Shown: positions 34,051-46,060 of the stretch, in pieces
Layout: each line of letters starts with the position of its first letter
Position numbering within the stretch: the stretch's first letter is position 1
From: Combretum micranthum
Taxonomy: Eukaryota > Streptophyta > Magnoliopsida > Myrtales > Combretaceae
DNA length: 64,000 nt
Assembly (NCBI GenBank): GCA_024138025.1
Contig: JAMXBD010000715.1
Location: 186,001 to 250,000 of the forward strand
Reading direction: 5' to 3'
Made by a program: the position numbers and the translations under genes
The notes under the pieces: generated by a model
What the model saw: only the letters and a program-made list of their open reading frames with translations
Databases searched by the model: none
What the model was told of the DNA's origin: nothing

Positions 34051-37000
34051 CGTATTTTATCTCTACCGGTAATTAATTTGTCACTTTATTTTACTTTTAT
34101 TTATTACTATTCATCTATCTCTATTTTTTATTACACTACTCTCACACCTACTCTTACATCTTACACACATATTTCTTACATTTTTCTTTCCCAACACTAT
34201 TTTTCACTTAATTTTTTCTACACTTTATTATATTTTTCTTCTTAAATTAATTTTTATTTTTCCTCTCTCCCTTACATGTTGCAACTATTGCCCCCTCCCT
34301 ATTTTCTCTCTATTTTATTTTCTTTTCCATTTTCTTTTATAATTTAATCCCCTCCTTTTTCCCCTATAAATATTCTCACATCCCCTTCTCATTTTCACAC
34401 TTTTTGTTTTTCACCATAACAAAACTCTACCAATTTTTTTGCATAACTTTTCTCTCTATAAATTTCTCTCAAATACTTTCCTTCCCTCTTTTCATCCATA
34501 CACAAACCCAATCTATTGTTTTAGGTAAAACATTAAACCCTTCGTGTTATGTGGCATGAAAAAAATGTGTGTTGAAATTTCTAAATAAAATCCCCATGAT
34601 GCACATGCTAGGGAATGGAAATATAGAAACAACATATTGTTCATGTCATGTTTAACTTTATACTCATATTCATGTTTATGTTATATTATTGTTTCTAACA
34701 TTAACTTTTTATATATAAATATGTATATGCAATATTTATATTTTTTATAACCTAAATACTCACTAGTCTAACTCTTTATATTTCATGCTATTAGATAAGA
34801 CTAGTCAAGTTTTAGTCTTAGACTTGTCCATTTTCAAGTCAAAACAAAAGGGAACTTATCCATTTCTAAGTACCAAGGAGCCTTGAATGTAATCTAAGAC
34901 TCTCATGTTTTTTTTTTTATTACTTATTATGTTTTATTCATGAGATTGGAATTAAGTCAAGTCTCAAGAAGTTTTGATAAAGCCTAAGACTTTCATATTC
35001 TATTTTCTTTATGCTCTTCTTTTTATTTATTTTCATGGTGACTGGAATCATGTTCAAGCCCCGAGTAACCTTGATGAGAAACTGAGACTCCCAAGTTTAA
35101 TTATGTTAACTTTATGTTCTTGGTTGTTTAATTATTGCTACTTTATGTTTTATGTTCATCTTTATGTTATAAGTTCTATTTTATGTTCATGAATATAGCA
35201 CGTCCATAATGATATTGCAATAAAATCAAATAAACTTTTGAACCCAAAAAGTAATGTTGGCATAAAGAAAATTGACAATTTTTGGTTATAAGAAATTTTG
35301 GTAGAACTCAAAATTATTTTTAGACATGAAGGAATCTTTTGTCTAAAAGGAAATTTTGAAAATTAAATCCTCTTCTTATTTTTGTGAAAATGACTTAACA
35401 AAAATGTTTAGAAATGATAAAATCAAGAGATAAACCCCACTACATTTTCCCTAAAATGCTAAGATAATAGAATATAATAAAGAAGATTTAACTTTGATTT
35501 TTCTTACCTAAACTAATTGGACAACAATGTTTTCAAATGGTAAAAATATAAAACAAACCCTTCATCTTTTTTTCTTTTTTATTCCAAAGTGTTGAAACTA
35601 AAGAGAGCATAAGTAAAATTTAATTCAAAAATTCTTTTATTTCTAATTACTAAGTTTTAGAGAAATTATGGATCCATGAAATTATTATAAATATATTGGT
35701 GTTATCACTCTCATAGGAAATAAAAAATAAATGTTGAACCTTGTTTTCAAAATAGATAAATGTCTTAAAGAAATAAAGTTTGCCTATAAAACTTATAAAG
35801 TTTGTCTTTTAAGAACACTAAGTTTACTACTTATTTTACAAGAACCTTCTTGGTATCGATGCTTTCAAATGATAAGAATATAAGACAAAACTATGCCAAA
35901 ATTTTTGCAAATACAGAAATTTAAAAAAAGTAAAGTAAACCAATTTCAACTCAAAAATTTATTTATCAAATACTACCATGTTTTAGAAATATTAATGTTT
36001 ATAAGAATAATCATACAACGTAAGTTAGTATCATTATTATTATAGAAGATAAAAACAAAGTATTAAACCTTATTTCTGAATAGATATGAACTACAAGAAA
36101 TAAAGTTTTCTTACAAATTTATAATGCCTATTGAACATAAGTCATTATTGTTTTATAAAAGAATCATTTTATAAGAATAATTGTTACAAGCAACATCACT
36201 ATGACCATGCATGTATTATGAACTATTATTATGTGATATTACATTATAGTATATTTGACGTTAGAAAAAGTCTAAATATATTTTATAAAGTCCTTAATAG
36301 ATAGAAAATGTGAATTTTGGAAAAATGAAAGTTTAAAACTTCTAGACATCTTCTGTTCGTTGAGATTCCAAGACGCAAATGGTTTTAAATTTTTGAATTA
36401 ACCTTAGAAATGAATAGAGTATTCAAAGTAGGTAGAAAACAACTACTCATATATGAAATGCCGAGTTAGGATGAGTAAGTTATGGCCATTTTAAGTAGGA
36501 ACTTCCATAACCACGAAAAACGATGCAAACAGAGTAAATAGAGTTAGAAATTTAAGTAGAATCAATATGAAATACTCATTTTGGGTATTTCTTTTGTTTA
36601 GGTAAATAAAAATTTGATGAATCTTTTCCAAGGATCACTTCGATTAAGGATTGTACTAAGAACGAGTGAGTTTATCTCCTTATTTTATGTACTTATGTTT
36701 GTATTTGTAGTTTAGTAGCACTTGAAATAGAGAAAGACAAAATGAAATATGTATGTGGGTTCGGTGTGGGAAGTGATTGTGATCATGGTATTTGTTGAAA
36801 ATAATCAAAGTATATTAGAACTCGAATTGTCGATAAATTAATTATTGTCTATCATGCTATGTTGAAGTGTTTGCAATATCTCTATGATCGCCTTAAGATA
36901 CTTTATTTATATGTTAAAGAACAAACTAACAAATTGATCATGTATAACGTGTAGAAGATTGCATTGCATTCGCTGCTATACCCTTGGTGGGACAAGAGTA

Positions 37001-37130
37001 TAGTAGTAACAACATATAGTAGCCGGTAAAATCTACAAGTTTTAGTAGCGAGTAATAGCCGACAAAGATCTACAAAACTTATTTGCAAACTTTGGTCGTA
37101 ATTGGCTAGAAACACCTAACCTCAAATGAA
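34051..37130 (+). other. LTR-like sequence with promoter signals, unassigned
   Basis: A pyrimidine-rich leader with a good plant TATA context (CCCTATAAATATTCTC at about 34,363) and a possible splice donor (AACGAGTGAGTTTATC at about 36,662) resemble the U3/R organisation of a large gypsy LTR on the plus strand. No partner copy is seen in the window and no coding sequence could be recognised. It could equally be a decayed non-coding transcript unit. Confidence 0.3.
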
Positions 37131-37743
37131 GGGCGTAAATCCATTCAAACATATTATTTCTGGTTGATCTCTATGGTCCTTATGATTTGCGGAAATATCA
37201 GTATTCTAAACTATTTTTCTAAATATATATATATATATTATATGTATAACATATTAAGAGAATAAGTAATTGGAGTCTTTCAATCTTTGACTTGCAAGGT
37301 GGTCTTCATGTTATGGCTGCGCAGTTGATATGATGACTATAGAATAAACCTATTAGGCTCTATTTAGGGTCATGACACAAGGCCCATGGTCCACGTTTGC
37401 CCTCCATGCTTGTAGCCCATCCAGTTCATTCTCGGGCAGTGGCAACTTTTAATAATATAATATGTTATGCTATGTTTGGTTCATTTATCATTTTTAGCTT
37501 AATATAGTTAAAGTTCGGTTATGCTTTGTGACCATACAATTTCGTAGACATTCACAACATCGGTATACTACTTAATCACACATTTAACTTGTTTAGACAA
37601 GTTATGGTATCTTGGCATCACAATTTAGACACGAGGTAGGAACAAACACATCCCAACCCCACATGCATTTCAAGTTGTTAATATAATTACACATGCACTA
37701 CATTACAAGCACAAGCAGATATAGATATCATAGGATGTATACT
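37131..37743. other. Intergenic, nothing recognised
   Basis: Contains an (AT)n run near 37,224 and otherwise no supportable feature. Confidence 0.5.
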
Positions 37744-37858
37744 CACCTGATCATACCGGCCAAGGATCATAGTAATCTACTAGTGCAAATGATTCAAAGT
37801 CAGATTCACTTGGAGTTGATAAAGGTACTAAAGGAAGGTGTCTATTGAGAGAAGGGCT
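37744..37858 (-). other. Possible small coding exon (35 codons), unrecognised
   Basis: Minus-strand open stretch ending in TGA at 37,751-37,753. The translated text, rich in Pro, Ser and acidic residues, includes TPSESDFESFALVDYYDPWP and then V and stop. Directly after it the minus strand reads CAG/GTGAGT, a strong plant splice-donor match. About 55 bp upstream of the stretch a TTATTATTACAG motif could be an acceptor. Codon-like bias of the stretch is suggestive only. It matches no family I recognise and may be chance. Confidence 0.2.
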
Positions 37859-38724
37859 TCAATGTTGATTGGTGGTGTTAATATGTGTTGAAGTACTACT
37901 GTAATAATAAGGAATACCAAGGGAGAAGAAGAGATAGAGAGTTAGGACAAAGTCGAGTTAAGTGAAGGAAATTAGATGGTGATACTCAGTATGGATCCTC
38001 CCAGTTAACATTCCTTTATTGATATTTATTTATCTATCTGTTATCGTCCTTTCTCTCCAGAAGTAGATGTAGCAGCAATAACAATGTTGTATGGAAAAGT
38101 TTGGTTATACTGCAAGGAAAAAAATGGTCTAAAATGCTAGTGTTGATGGTTGGCGATTCCATGAGAAAATTGGGAAAATTTTCACTTTAGTTACATAAAT
38201 AGGTCCAGCTATCTATGTATCACCCCTATCCAAATTTTACCATGGCACTCCATAGCATGTTATGTACAAATTTTCTATCTAACTTTTGAGTTGGTTAATG
38301 GAATCTCAAAGGGTGGAAAAATTTAAGGATGTGATGTGATCAAGGCTCATTTGTCCCTTAGTGACAATTGTATATCTACTTGTCATGCAGCTCCATTTCT
38401 CTTCTCTTTATATTATAGCATATCCCTTATCCTTACATGATCAATATACTAAGGTGTAGCAAGACAACTTCAATATTTTGACAAAGCAAATTATCCCCTT
38501 GATATTGACTAGCAGTGATAAGGTAGCAGGAAACAATGCAAAGTTTCCTTGGTTTGCTGCATGTCAAATGTTTTCTTGCCTTTCTTCTTTATCGTAGCTA
38601 CAATAGCAAAAACATGTAGGGTCTCTTCCAAGAAAGAAGGAAAGTTTAAATGATATGTTGGTTCATATTGGGTAAATATTCATCCAATGTACACTTAACT
38701 CACTACCCTTCACTCATGTCTTCC

Positions 38725-38916
38725 TTAAGTATTTGGGATATGGCAAAATATGTAGAAATTTAAAGGAGGACTTCTATTGTCATGGAAAGAACAGTAGATG
38801 TGTTGGAAAGGTATAGTGTAGCTCCCATTAGCAATAACTAAGGATTGTGTAGGTGTCAAGTTTGTATGATTAAAGGACCATCCTATGTGCCACCTAACAT
38901 CTATTGTCTCCCCCAT
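38725..38916 (-). CDS. Hypothetical 63-residue open frame, unsupported
   Basis: Begins MGETIDVRWHIGWSFNHTNL and ends FYIFCHIPNT. It lies in a slightly GC-richer segment (37,740-39,300) than its surroundings, downstream of a possible minus-strand leader. It has no recognised domain, no clear signal peptide and no paralogue in the window. It may be an exon of an unannotated gene or random. Confidence 0.15.
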   Translation of the reverse strand: MGETIDVRWHIGWSFNHTNLTPTQSLVIANGSYTIPFQHIYCSFHDNRSPPLNFYIFCHIPNT

Positions 38917-39130
38917 TTTCCTCTCCTTCTATGGATGTGGCAACAGCTTGATTTTGTTGATACTACTAACAAGGAAAAGTGAGAGGACATTAGTGATCAC
39001 TAACACTAGGAAGGTGTATGAAAAGATAGGAGGCTAGGTGTCATCTGCATAGCTACAACATAACCCTCTGCTATCTCTGTTTTCTAGCGTGGCAATTCCA
39101 AGAAGTGGAGGATTAATGTTTATTGAATAG

Positions 39131-39172
39131 AGATCTGAGAAGTAGCAGTAGCAGTAGCAGCAGCAGCAGCAA
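39131..39172. repeat. (GCA/GTA)n trinucleotide repeat
   Basis: An imperfect AGT-AGC then AGC run (plus strand GTAGCAGTAGCAGTAGCAGC and onwards). It produces the Cys/Tyr-rich minus-strand frame here, which is therefore not evidence of a gene. Confidence 0.9.
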
Positions 39173-39299
39173 ACTCTCAAGGAGCAAGCTGAAATTAACA
39201 GAGGTGGTTCAGCTTTGAAAGTTGCCGCAGTCATTTGCTGTCATTGATGCAATTAAATAGCTGTCACCATCCTTAATCCCTCTTCACTTCACTATGGCA

Positions 39300-40939
39300 T
39301 GTTATGGAATCATGAAGAGTAGTTAATAGAATTTGCAAGTCTCAAAAGGTGTTATCGACGGCCTTTAATGCTTAATTGTAGGGATTTGATATGGGTAAAT
39401 GAGTTATGTTGCTCTTATTTAAACCATTTCTACTATACTTTATATAATTAAATTAGAGTATAAGATTACCTTTATCATCAAAGCTATTCTTATGAAGTGA
39501 AAATTTTTTAGAAACGAAATATAATTCTAGAAAAATGCTTGACCTAAGAATAAGAGATGGATTAGTTCTTTTCTTCTAATCATGTATCTCAAGAAAATGG
39601 AAAGATAAGCATATAAGATAGTTATTATTCAATATTTCCTTCTTCACATGACCGCTATAGAAAATTTAATAAATGTGTGTCAAAATTTCTAAGTTTTCCT
39701 CTTCTATTTTTCCTAAGTGTCTCACTAAAAATGATGAAGAGAAGAAAATGAAATGTTTTTCATTACATTTTTCAAAGTTTTCATCCAATATAATAGGTAC
39801 CTAGGTTTGTAAAATGTATCATACGTATGATTAATGAGTAGGAATGTTCACTTGGTTTGATAAAGATTATAAAGCTAAAAAACTTGGCCTTCTTGATCCT
39901 ACTTGCTTGGCACAAGATAGAATGGGGGAGCTTAAGATCAATGGAAGAAGAAGAAGAAGAAAGACGTGGAGGACTCTCAACCTAGGGGGAAATTTTTGAG
40001 TTAGAGAAAAGAGAAAAGTAGAGAGGGGATATGAAAAAAGAATTGAGAGTGACATAATGAGACGAGAGAGAGATAGGACTAGTGAGCAGGTTCATGTCTC
40101 TCTTCTAGGATACACTAACCTAGATATTGTCCTTAGGCTTAAAATTAAAAAAGTGTTCCACCAATTGTAGAGTCGACCTACAATATAGGCTTTTACATAC
40201 GACCTTCAAAACACAGGCAATATAAATAATTGGAGAGTTGGTTTCCTTCTTAAAGGAAAAAAAAAGAGAGAGAGAGAGGGGGAAGGGGGAGGAAGAAATG
40301 TGTTGTTGTTTTGCACATTAAAAGGGTTACCTATTAGTTCATGAATGGAGCAGTTGGTAATTGTACTTTTAAGTACAATTGCCAATCTCATTTGCTTGTT
40401 AAGTAAGTGGTTGATTGTAAGATTTACTGTAGTGATTGAGTTATGTTTTTAGGAAAGAAAAACATGATCATGCTTACACATGCTAGGATATGAGGTTAGG
40501 GGGTGTTTTGGTTATATTTGATTCAAAAGAAACTATACTATTAGGATTTGGTTGAGATTTTACTTGTTATGTCAATAATAGTTGTAATTACTTTTATAAA
40601 TTTATGGTGTTACCAATTTATATCATATGATACTTGAATTTATTAGTGTCATTGTTGATTGCAAGAATTACTAATGTTGGTCATCAAATTTTAATTTATC
40701 AAAATTATCTCATTTGATTTTTCTAGATTTTGGTATTTATAAAGTTTATTGAAATTTTCATAGATAATTCTTGGTTTTGATATCTTTTATTATTGATTTG
40801 AAATTTATATTACTCACATTAAGATTATCTTATCTCATTTTTAATATCTTAAGTTAAATTATTTTGGTTTCAGGAATATCTGTAATGAAGTTCATAGGTA
40901 ATTAACTCAAACATAGTAGAAAATTTCATATATTTACAT
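39300..40939. other. Intergenic with a 32-bp near-perfect palindrome
   Basis: No gene is supported. There are low-complexity GAA and GA tracts at 39,945-39,962 and 40,258-40,290. At 40,354-40,385 TTGGTAATTGTACTT is followed after TT by its inverse AAGTACAATTGCCAA with one mismatch, a strong hairpin-forming palindrome. The minus-strand frames over the GA-rich tracts are low-complexity artefacts. Confidence 0.6.
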
Positions 40940-43165
40940 TTTACTCCTCCTAAGAAAAGTCTTGCCCCCAAAACTAACGCAAGGAGTACTTGATTCCTCA
41001 AATGGAGAGGCTAGTTTTGCTTTACCTCAACTTTAACTTCCTAAGTTGCCCATTTGTGCACATGGTTTCTCCATAGAACCTTGACATATTGGATCTCCTT
41101 GTTTCAAAGATTTTGTGTCTTGCTATTTGAAATGTGAACTAAATGCTCTTCATGTGTCAAGTTCTCCTTTATCTATGTCAACGTTAACTTGACTAGTCGA
41201 CCCAAATTAGCTATCTTTTTTCCTCAAAACTAAGATGTGAAAAACATTGTGGATCTCGGATAAATGTAGTAGTAGTACTAGCTAATATGCTAAATCTCTT
41301 AATTTCTCTATGATCTCAAAGGGTTCAATGTAACTTGGTCTCAACTTGCCTTTAGTGTACACTCGGTGAATTTTCTTAGTAGTGCTCACCCTCAAACACA
41401 TTTAGTCTCCAATTTCAAACTCGAAGGTTCTCTTTTTAAGATTTTCTTAACTCTTCTATTGATCTTAAGCTTCTTTCATCTTCTATTCAATAACCTTCAT
41501 CTTATCCTTTACCTCCTTAATCGAGTTTGGTTCAAAAGTGAATCTCTCCACATCATATTAGGATAACGAAGATCGAAATTTTCGACCAATAGTGCTATAT
41601 ATGCTAGCATCTTAATTGCCAAGTGGTAGTTATTGTTATATGCAAACTCCACCAGTGGCAAGTGCACATCCCAACTATCTTTGAATCTTATGACACAACT
41701 TGTAATATATCTTCTAATGCTTTGACGGTCCCCATGGGCTAACCTTTTTTCATAGGATAATGTATTATGATGAACTATAATTTAGTTCCCAAAGTTCTTT
41801 GTCAATTTAACCCAAACTTAGACAAACCAAGGGTTTCCGTTAGATACAATCCTTGTCAGAACTCCATGAAGACATACAATTTCCTTGATATATATTTTTC
41901 CAACTTTGCAAATGATAAGTCATGTTGATTGGGTAAAAGTGTACAAACTTAGTAAGACAATCTACAATCACTCGTATGGCATCATATGCTGCTACCATTT
42001 TAGGTAAGCCACACACAAAATCATGGTAATCTAATTCACTTCCACTCAAGAATGGGTAAGGGCTTGAGTATCCCTCTCGATCTTTGATGCTCTACTTTCA
42101 CTTGCTAGCATATCTTATTCTTTATCATGAAATTTGGCACAACACAATTAATCTCATTTCATCATAAATGACTCTTCAAATCTCAGTACATCCTCATACT
42201 TTCGAGATGTATGGTATATCTAGAAGAGTAAGCTTCACTTATGATCTCTTTATAAAGCTCATCATCATTTTGGTATATAAACCTTCCTTTAATGCAAAAT
42301 ATACCATCGCTATCAATCTTAAAATATAAGTATTTTCCTTTCGGCATGCACCTCTTCTCTTACTTATTGCAATTCAACATCATGTTGCTAAGCACTCTTA
42401 ATCATTTTCACAATGGCAGGCTTGACCACTAAGTTTAACATTTTGCTATTCGTCTTGTGCCAAATAAACTAAATATTCAACCATTTGAACTCTTGAGTTA
42501 ACTCCCTTTGATTAGTGAGTAAAAAGGCAACATTGACATGATTCTTGTAACTTAAGGCATCGGTTACTACATTTACTCTTTCTCAACAATAATTTATTCT
42601 CGAGTCATAGTCTTTGATGAGCTCTAACCATTAACTTTGCCTCATATTAAGTTTTTTCTAAGAAAACATATACTTTAGTCTTTAGTGATCCATATATATC
42701 TTGCACCACTATCCATATAGGTAGTGCCTCCATAATTTCAATACAAAGATTACCACTGCAAGTTCTAAATCCTGGATTGGGTAGTTTTGCTCATTAGGTT
42801 TCAATTTTCTAGACGCGTATGCAATCTCTTCATCATTTTACATAAGCACACATCTAAACCCATTCTTTGATGCATTACTATGAATTGTGAATGACTTTAT
42901 CATATTTGGCATCACCAATATAGGTGTTAAAGACAATCTCTTCTTAGACTCTTTCAAGCTCCTTTTCCATCTTTTCAGTCCATTTAAATTTCTCATTCTT
43001 GTATGTTAGTTATGTAAGCAGTCTTATAATCATGGAGAAATCCGCCACAAATATTTTGTAATATCTAACCAAACAAAGAAAACTTCTTTTTTCAATAGTT
43101 ATTGTAGGCCTTTTCCACTCTATAATAGCCTTTGTTTTCTCTAGATCCACTGCATCATCTTTGGT
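40940..43165 (-). mobile_element. Tekay/Del-like chromovirus remnant (integrase to RT)
   Basis: A highly decayed Ty3/gypsy fragment on the minus strand. RNase H is clear near 42,825-42,700: [20 protein letters not shown], then [20 protein letters not shown]. The integrase core is near 42,000-41,900 (VIVDCLTKFVHFYPINMTYH, first catalytic Asp). The C-terminal integrase region extends to about 41,000. RT is only traceable at 42,950-43,160. It is interrupted by many stops. Neither of its LTRs can be assigned with certainty. Confidence 0.85.
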
Positions 43166-43786
43166 CACACAGTTGTGTTTGGAGTTGTGTCATTAGCAAC
43201 ATGAAAAATCAAAGGAAGAAATTCTAGTCGAGAATGACACGACTAACAACACAATCGTATCAAAGTCATGTCCTGGTTAGGTCCTTATTTTAATAATTTC
43301 TTGCCAAGAAGGATACAAGTATTGATACAATTATGTCCGAAGAGATGTCATAATCAGATTTAAGCATGAATTGTATTTTAACTTTAAAGTGGGAAAGTTA
43401 CCTAACTTGAAAAGAGAGATTGTTCTTAAGGTAATTTGAGAAAGTTTCAAGCTTTTAACTATTCCCCTCTTGAATAAGAACTATATTCCTAAATTTAAAA
43501 ATTCACATTCCTATTTTAAAGACTTCACATTTCAAATCAAGGAGATACACTTTTCACTTTCAAAAGATGCAACTTTCACACTCTACAAAGAGAAAACTTC
43601 CAATTTCATCCATGGACTAACTCTATATAAGAGGGAAATCTAAAGTGTGATAGGCATAACTCAATATTATGAAATTCTACTCCAAGATTATGAAAGTCAA
43701 GATCTGAGTTTCACCCAAGTGGTAAGATTTCTTTGAAATGAGGGGTAATTGTTTGATTTGATGTTTATTTTAACTCCTTATGTTGT
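43166..43786 (+). other. LTR-like sequence with TATA box, unassigned
   Basis: Contains CTCTATATAAGAGGG at about 43,620, a good plant TATA box, followed by an A-rich leader and AAGTGGTAAGATTTC, a possible splice donor. The organisation resembles a plus-strand gypsy LTR cut by the Reina-like element that starts at 43,787. No second copy is present, so this is inference. Confidence 0.3.
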
Positions 43787-44320
43787 TGACATAGCACGTA
43801 AAGCATAAACACATAGATTTAATCACAACGGATGAAGCAAGAATTCAATATTGCACTAAAGTTGCAAACTTTAAGAGAAAATCTCTCAAAGGAATGTCAA
43901 ACAATGTAAAAATATCAAAGTTTAATGAAAAAGTAAGAAACTTGACTATTTATACTCTAATAAGAAACCCTAAAATGATATAAAGAAAACAAAGTCGGTT
44001 AAAAGTGCACTAGCCCAACGTTGGCAGTGCAGAAAGGTACACCAGCAACCTATAACTCTATGTCGGCGGTGTTGAAGTTGATGTACACCATAGTTCAATC
44101 ACAATAAGTAACATGCCCCACACCATGCCTATAGCCATGCTCATGGTAGAACCTGGTCTTCAATTCTCAACGTATGCCAGCAAATCTGGCTTCTACACTG
44201 GTAGTGTTGTGCCGGTATTCGATCAATTTTTTAAGGCCAGCAACTTTCTTCTTCCCACCTCTCTTCGACTTCTTTGACTCCAATTTCTTCAAGAATGCCT
44301 CAACCACTTCCTCTATAACA
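43787..44320 (-). repeat. 3' LTR of the Reina-like element
   Basis: Plus strand starts TGACATAGCACG at 43,787. It aligns with the 5' LTR throughout (anchors TCTCAAAGGAATGTCAAACA and GACTTCTTTGACTCCAATTT). The right boundary is placed at the end of similarity, TATAACA, where the 5' copy has TACA. The pol reading frame ends inside this LTR, at 44,167. Confidence 0.88.
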
Positions 44321-45680
44321 TTCTCTCTTACCTGCAAAGAACTCATCCCCGAGTTCTCATTTAGATACAATAGTAAATCGTCCGGGTGGAATGGAAACAA
44401 ATCAGTAACATTGAAGGTCTTCGATATATTCATGCTATTAGGAAGCCCAACAATATAGGCATTATCATTAATTTTCTTTATTATTTGGTACGAACCATAC
44501 TTCTTAGGCTGTAATTTGTGGTATGTGCCTACAGGAAACAGCTCTTTCCTTAGAAAAACCATCACCTGGTCCCTACTTTGAACAACTATTTCCTCCTCCC
44601 GTGTTTATCTACAGCTTCTTTGTATTTTGTATTTATCTTCTTAATCTTGTGTTTGATCTCAACTATAATAGTCTGATAGTTTTCAGCCATTTTCTTAGCA
44701 GCTTGACTAAAATCAACTCCCTTAGGTAATTTGGTCAAATCTACTGCATGTCTAGGAGTGCTAATGTAAACCATAGAAAAAGGTGATTTGCCTATAGTTA
44801 TATGGATAGGACTGTTATAGGAAAACTCAGCCTGAGCTAACACCATATCCCATTGTCTTGGCTTCTCTCCACATATGCTTTTTATTAAGTTGCCAAGAGT
44901 TTTGTTCGTTACCTCTGTCTGGCTGTCTATCTGTGGATAAGCTGTACTACTATAGTTCAACGATGAATTGAACATGTGCCAGAGTGTCTTCTAGAAATAG
45001 CTTAAGAATTTGGTATCCTTGTCTGATGTGATAAACTTTGGAACTCCATGAAGTCATACAATCTCTTTAAAAAACAATCTGGCAATAGATTGAGCATTAG
45101 CAGTTTTCCTACAAGGAATGAAATAGGCCATCTTGGAAAACTTGCTTACATAAACAAAAATTAAGTCAATACCTTGTTGGGTACTAGGCATACCCAATAC
45201 AAAATCCATGGATAGGTCCTCTCAGATATTCTCAGGCACTGGTAATGGAGTATATAATCCAATATTCTGGGATTGCCCCTTAGATATCTAGCAAATGTAT
45301 CACCTTTCCACAATTCTACTAACATCCCTCCTTAACTGAGGCCAATAATACCTATAAGCTATTGTAGCAATCATTTTATCTCTAATTAGGTGCCCTGCCA
45401 ATCCACCTCCATGTAAGTCTCTAATCAATTTCTTTCTCAATGATAGCTCAGGAATATACAACTGGTTTCCCTTCATCAAATACCCTTCATAGATATGATA
45501 ATCATCATTGGGTCCTTTGGTAAGGCACTTTTGCCAAACATCTCTAAAGTCAACATCACTCTCATACAACTCCTTTAATTGTTCAAAACCTACAACCTCC
45601 ACAATCATAGTGAACAATAAGTCAGCTCTCCTACTCAAGGCATCAGCTACCTGATTTAGCTTTCCAGATTTATGCATCAA
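44167..45680 (-). pseudogene. Reina-like integrase, broken
   Basis: 45,300-45,680: [20 protein letters not shown], then [15 protein letters not shown] and [16 protein letters not shown], the RNase H end and zinc-finger region. 44,586-44,975: STAYPQIDSQTEVTNKTLGN (catalytic Glu) and WDMVLAQAEFSYNSPIHI. 44,167-44,565: KLQPKKYGSYQIIKKINDNA and LPNSMNISKTFNVTDLFPFH, the C-terminal domain. The segment between 44,975 and 45,300 has stops. No chromodomain is recognisable. The last ~50 codons are encoded by the 3' LTR. Confidence 0.9.
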
Positions 45681-45743
45681 TTTAGATGGAAACCTCTACA
45701 AAAATTGGATCCACTTGGCATGCATATCCTTACTAATCCTGGT

Positions 45744-46060
45744 TTAATTACTCAGATATTTCAAGGCCTCACAATCAGAATACAACACAAATTCCTTCCA
45801 GACCAAATAATGTTCCCACACCTTCAGAGCTCTCACCACGGAATAGAATCCTTTGTCATATGTTGACCATTTCTTTCTAGCATGGCACAGCTTCTCACTA
45901 TAAAAAGCTACTGATTGCTTCTCTTGAGAAAACACAGCCCCTACTCCAACTCCACTAGCATCACAATCAACTTCAAATAATTTGTTAAAACCAGGAAGTG
46001 ACAAAACAAGAGCACTACATAACTTCTCTTTTAATAAAGCAAAGCTAGACTCAACCTCAT
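45744..46060 (-). pseudogene. Reina-like RNase H, broken
   Basis: Reads [40 protein letters not shown] and [15 protein letters not shown]. Compared with the usual family pattern, YDKEF has become YDKGF (loss of a catalytic Glu) and SDHEAL has become SDCEAL. The first and third Asp are kept. Confidence 0.9.

Noticed and set aside
39034..39234. Cys/Tyr-rich 66-residue frame resembling a small secreted cysteine-rich peptide
   Set aside because: The cysteine run comes from translating the (GCA/GTA)n repeat at 39,131-39,172. There is no signal peptide and no spaced cysteine pattern.
39867..40055. Leu/Ser-rich 62-residue frame resembling a signal peptide protein
   Set aside because: Composition follows the GA/GAA-rich plus strand. 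There is no domain or paralogue.
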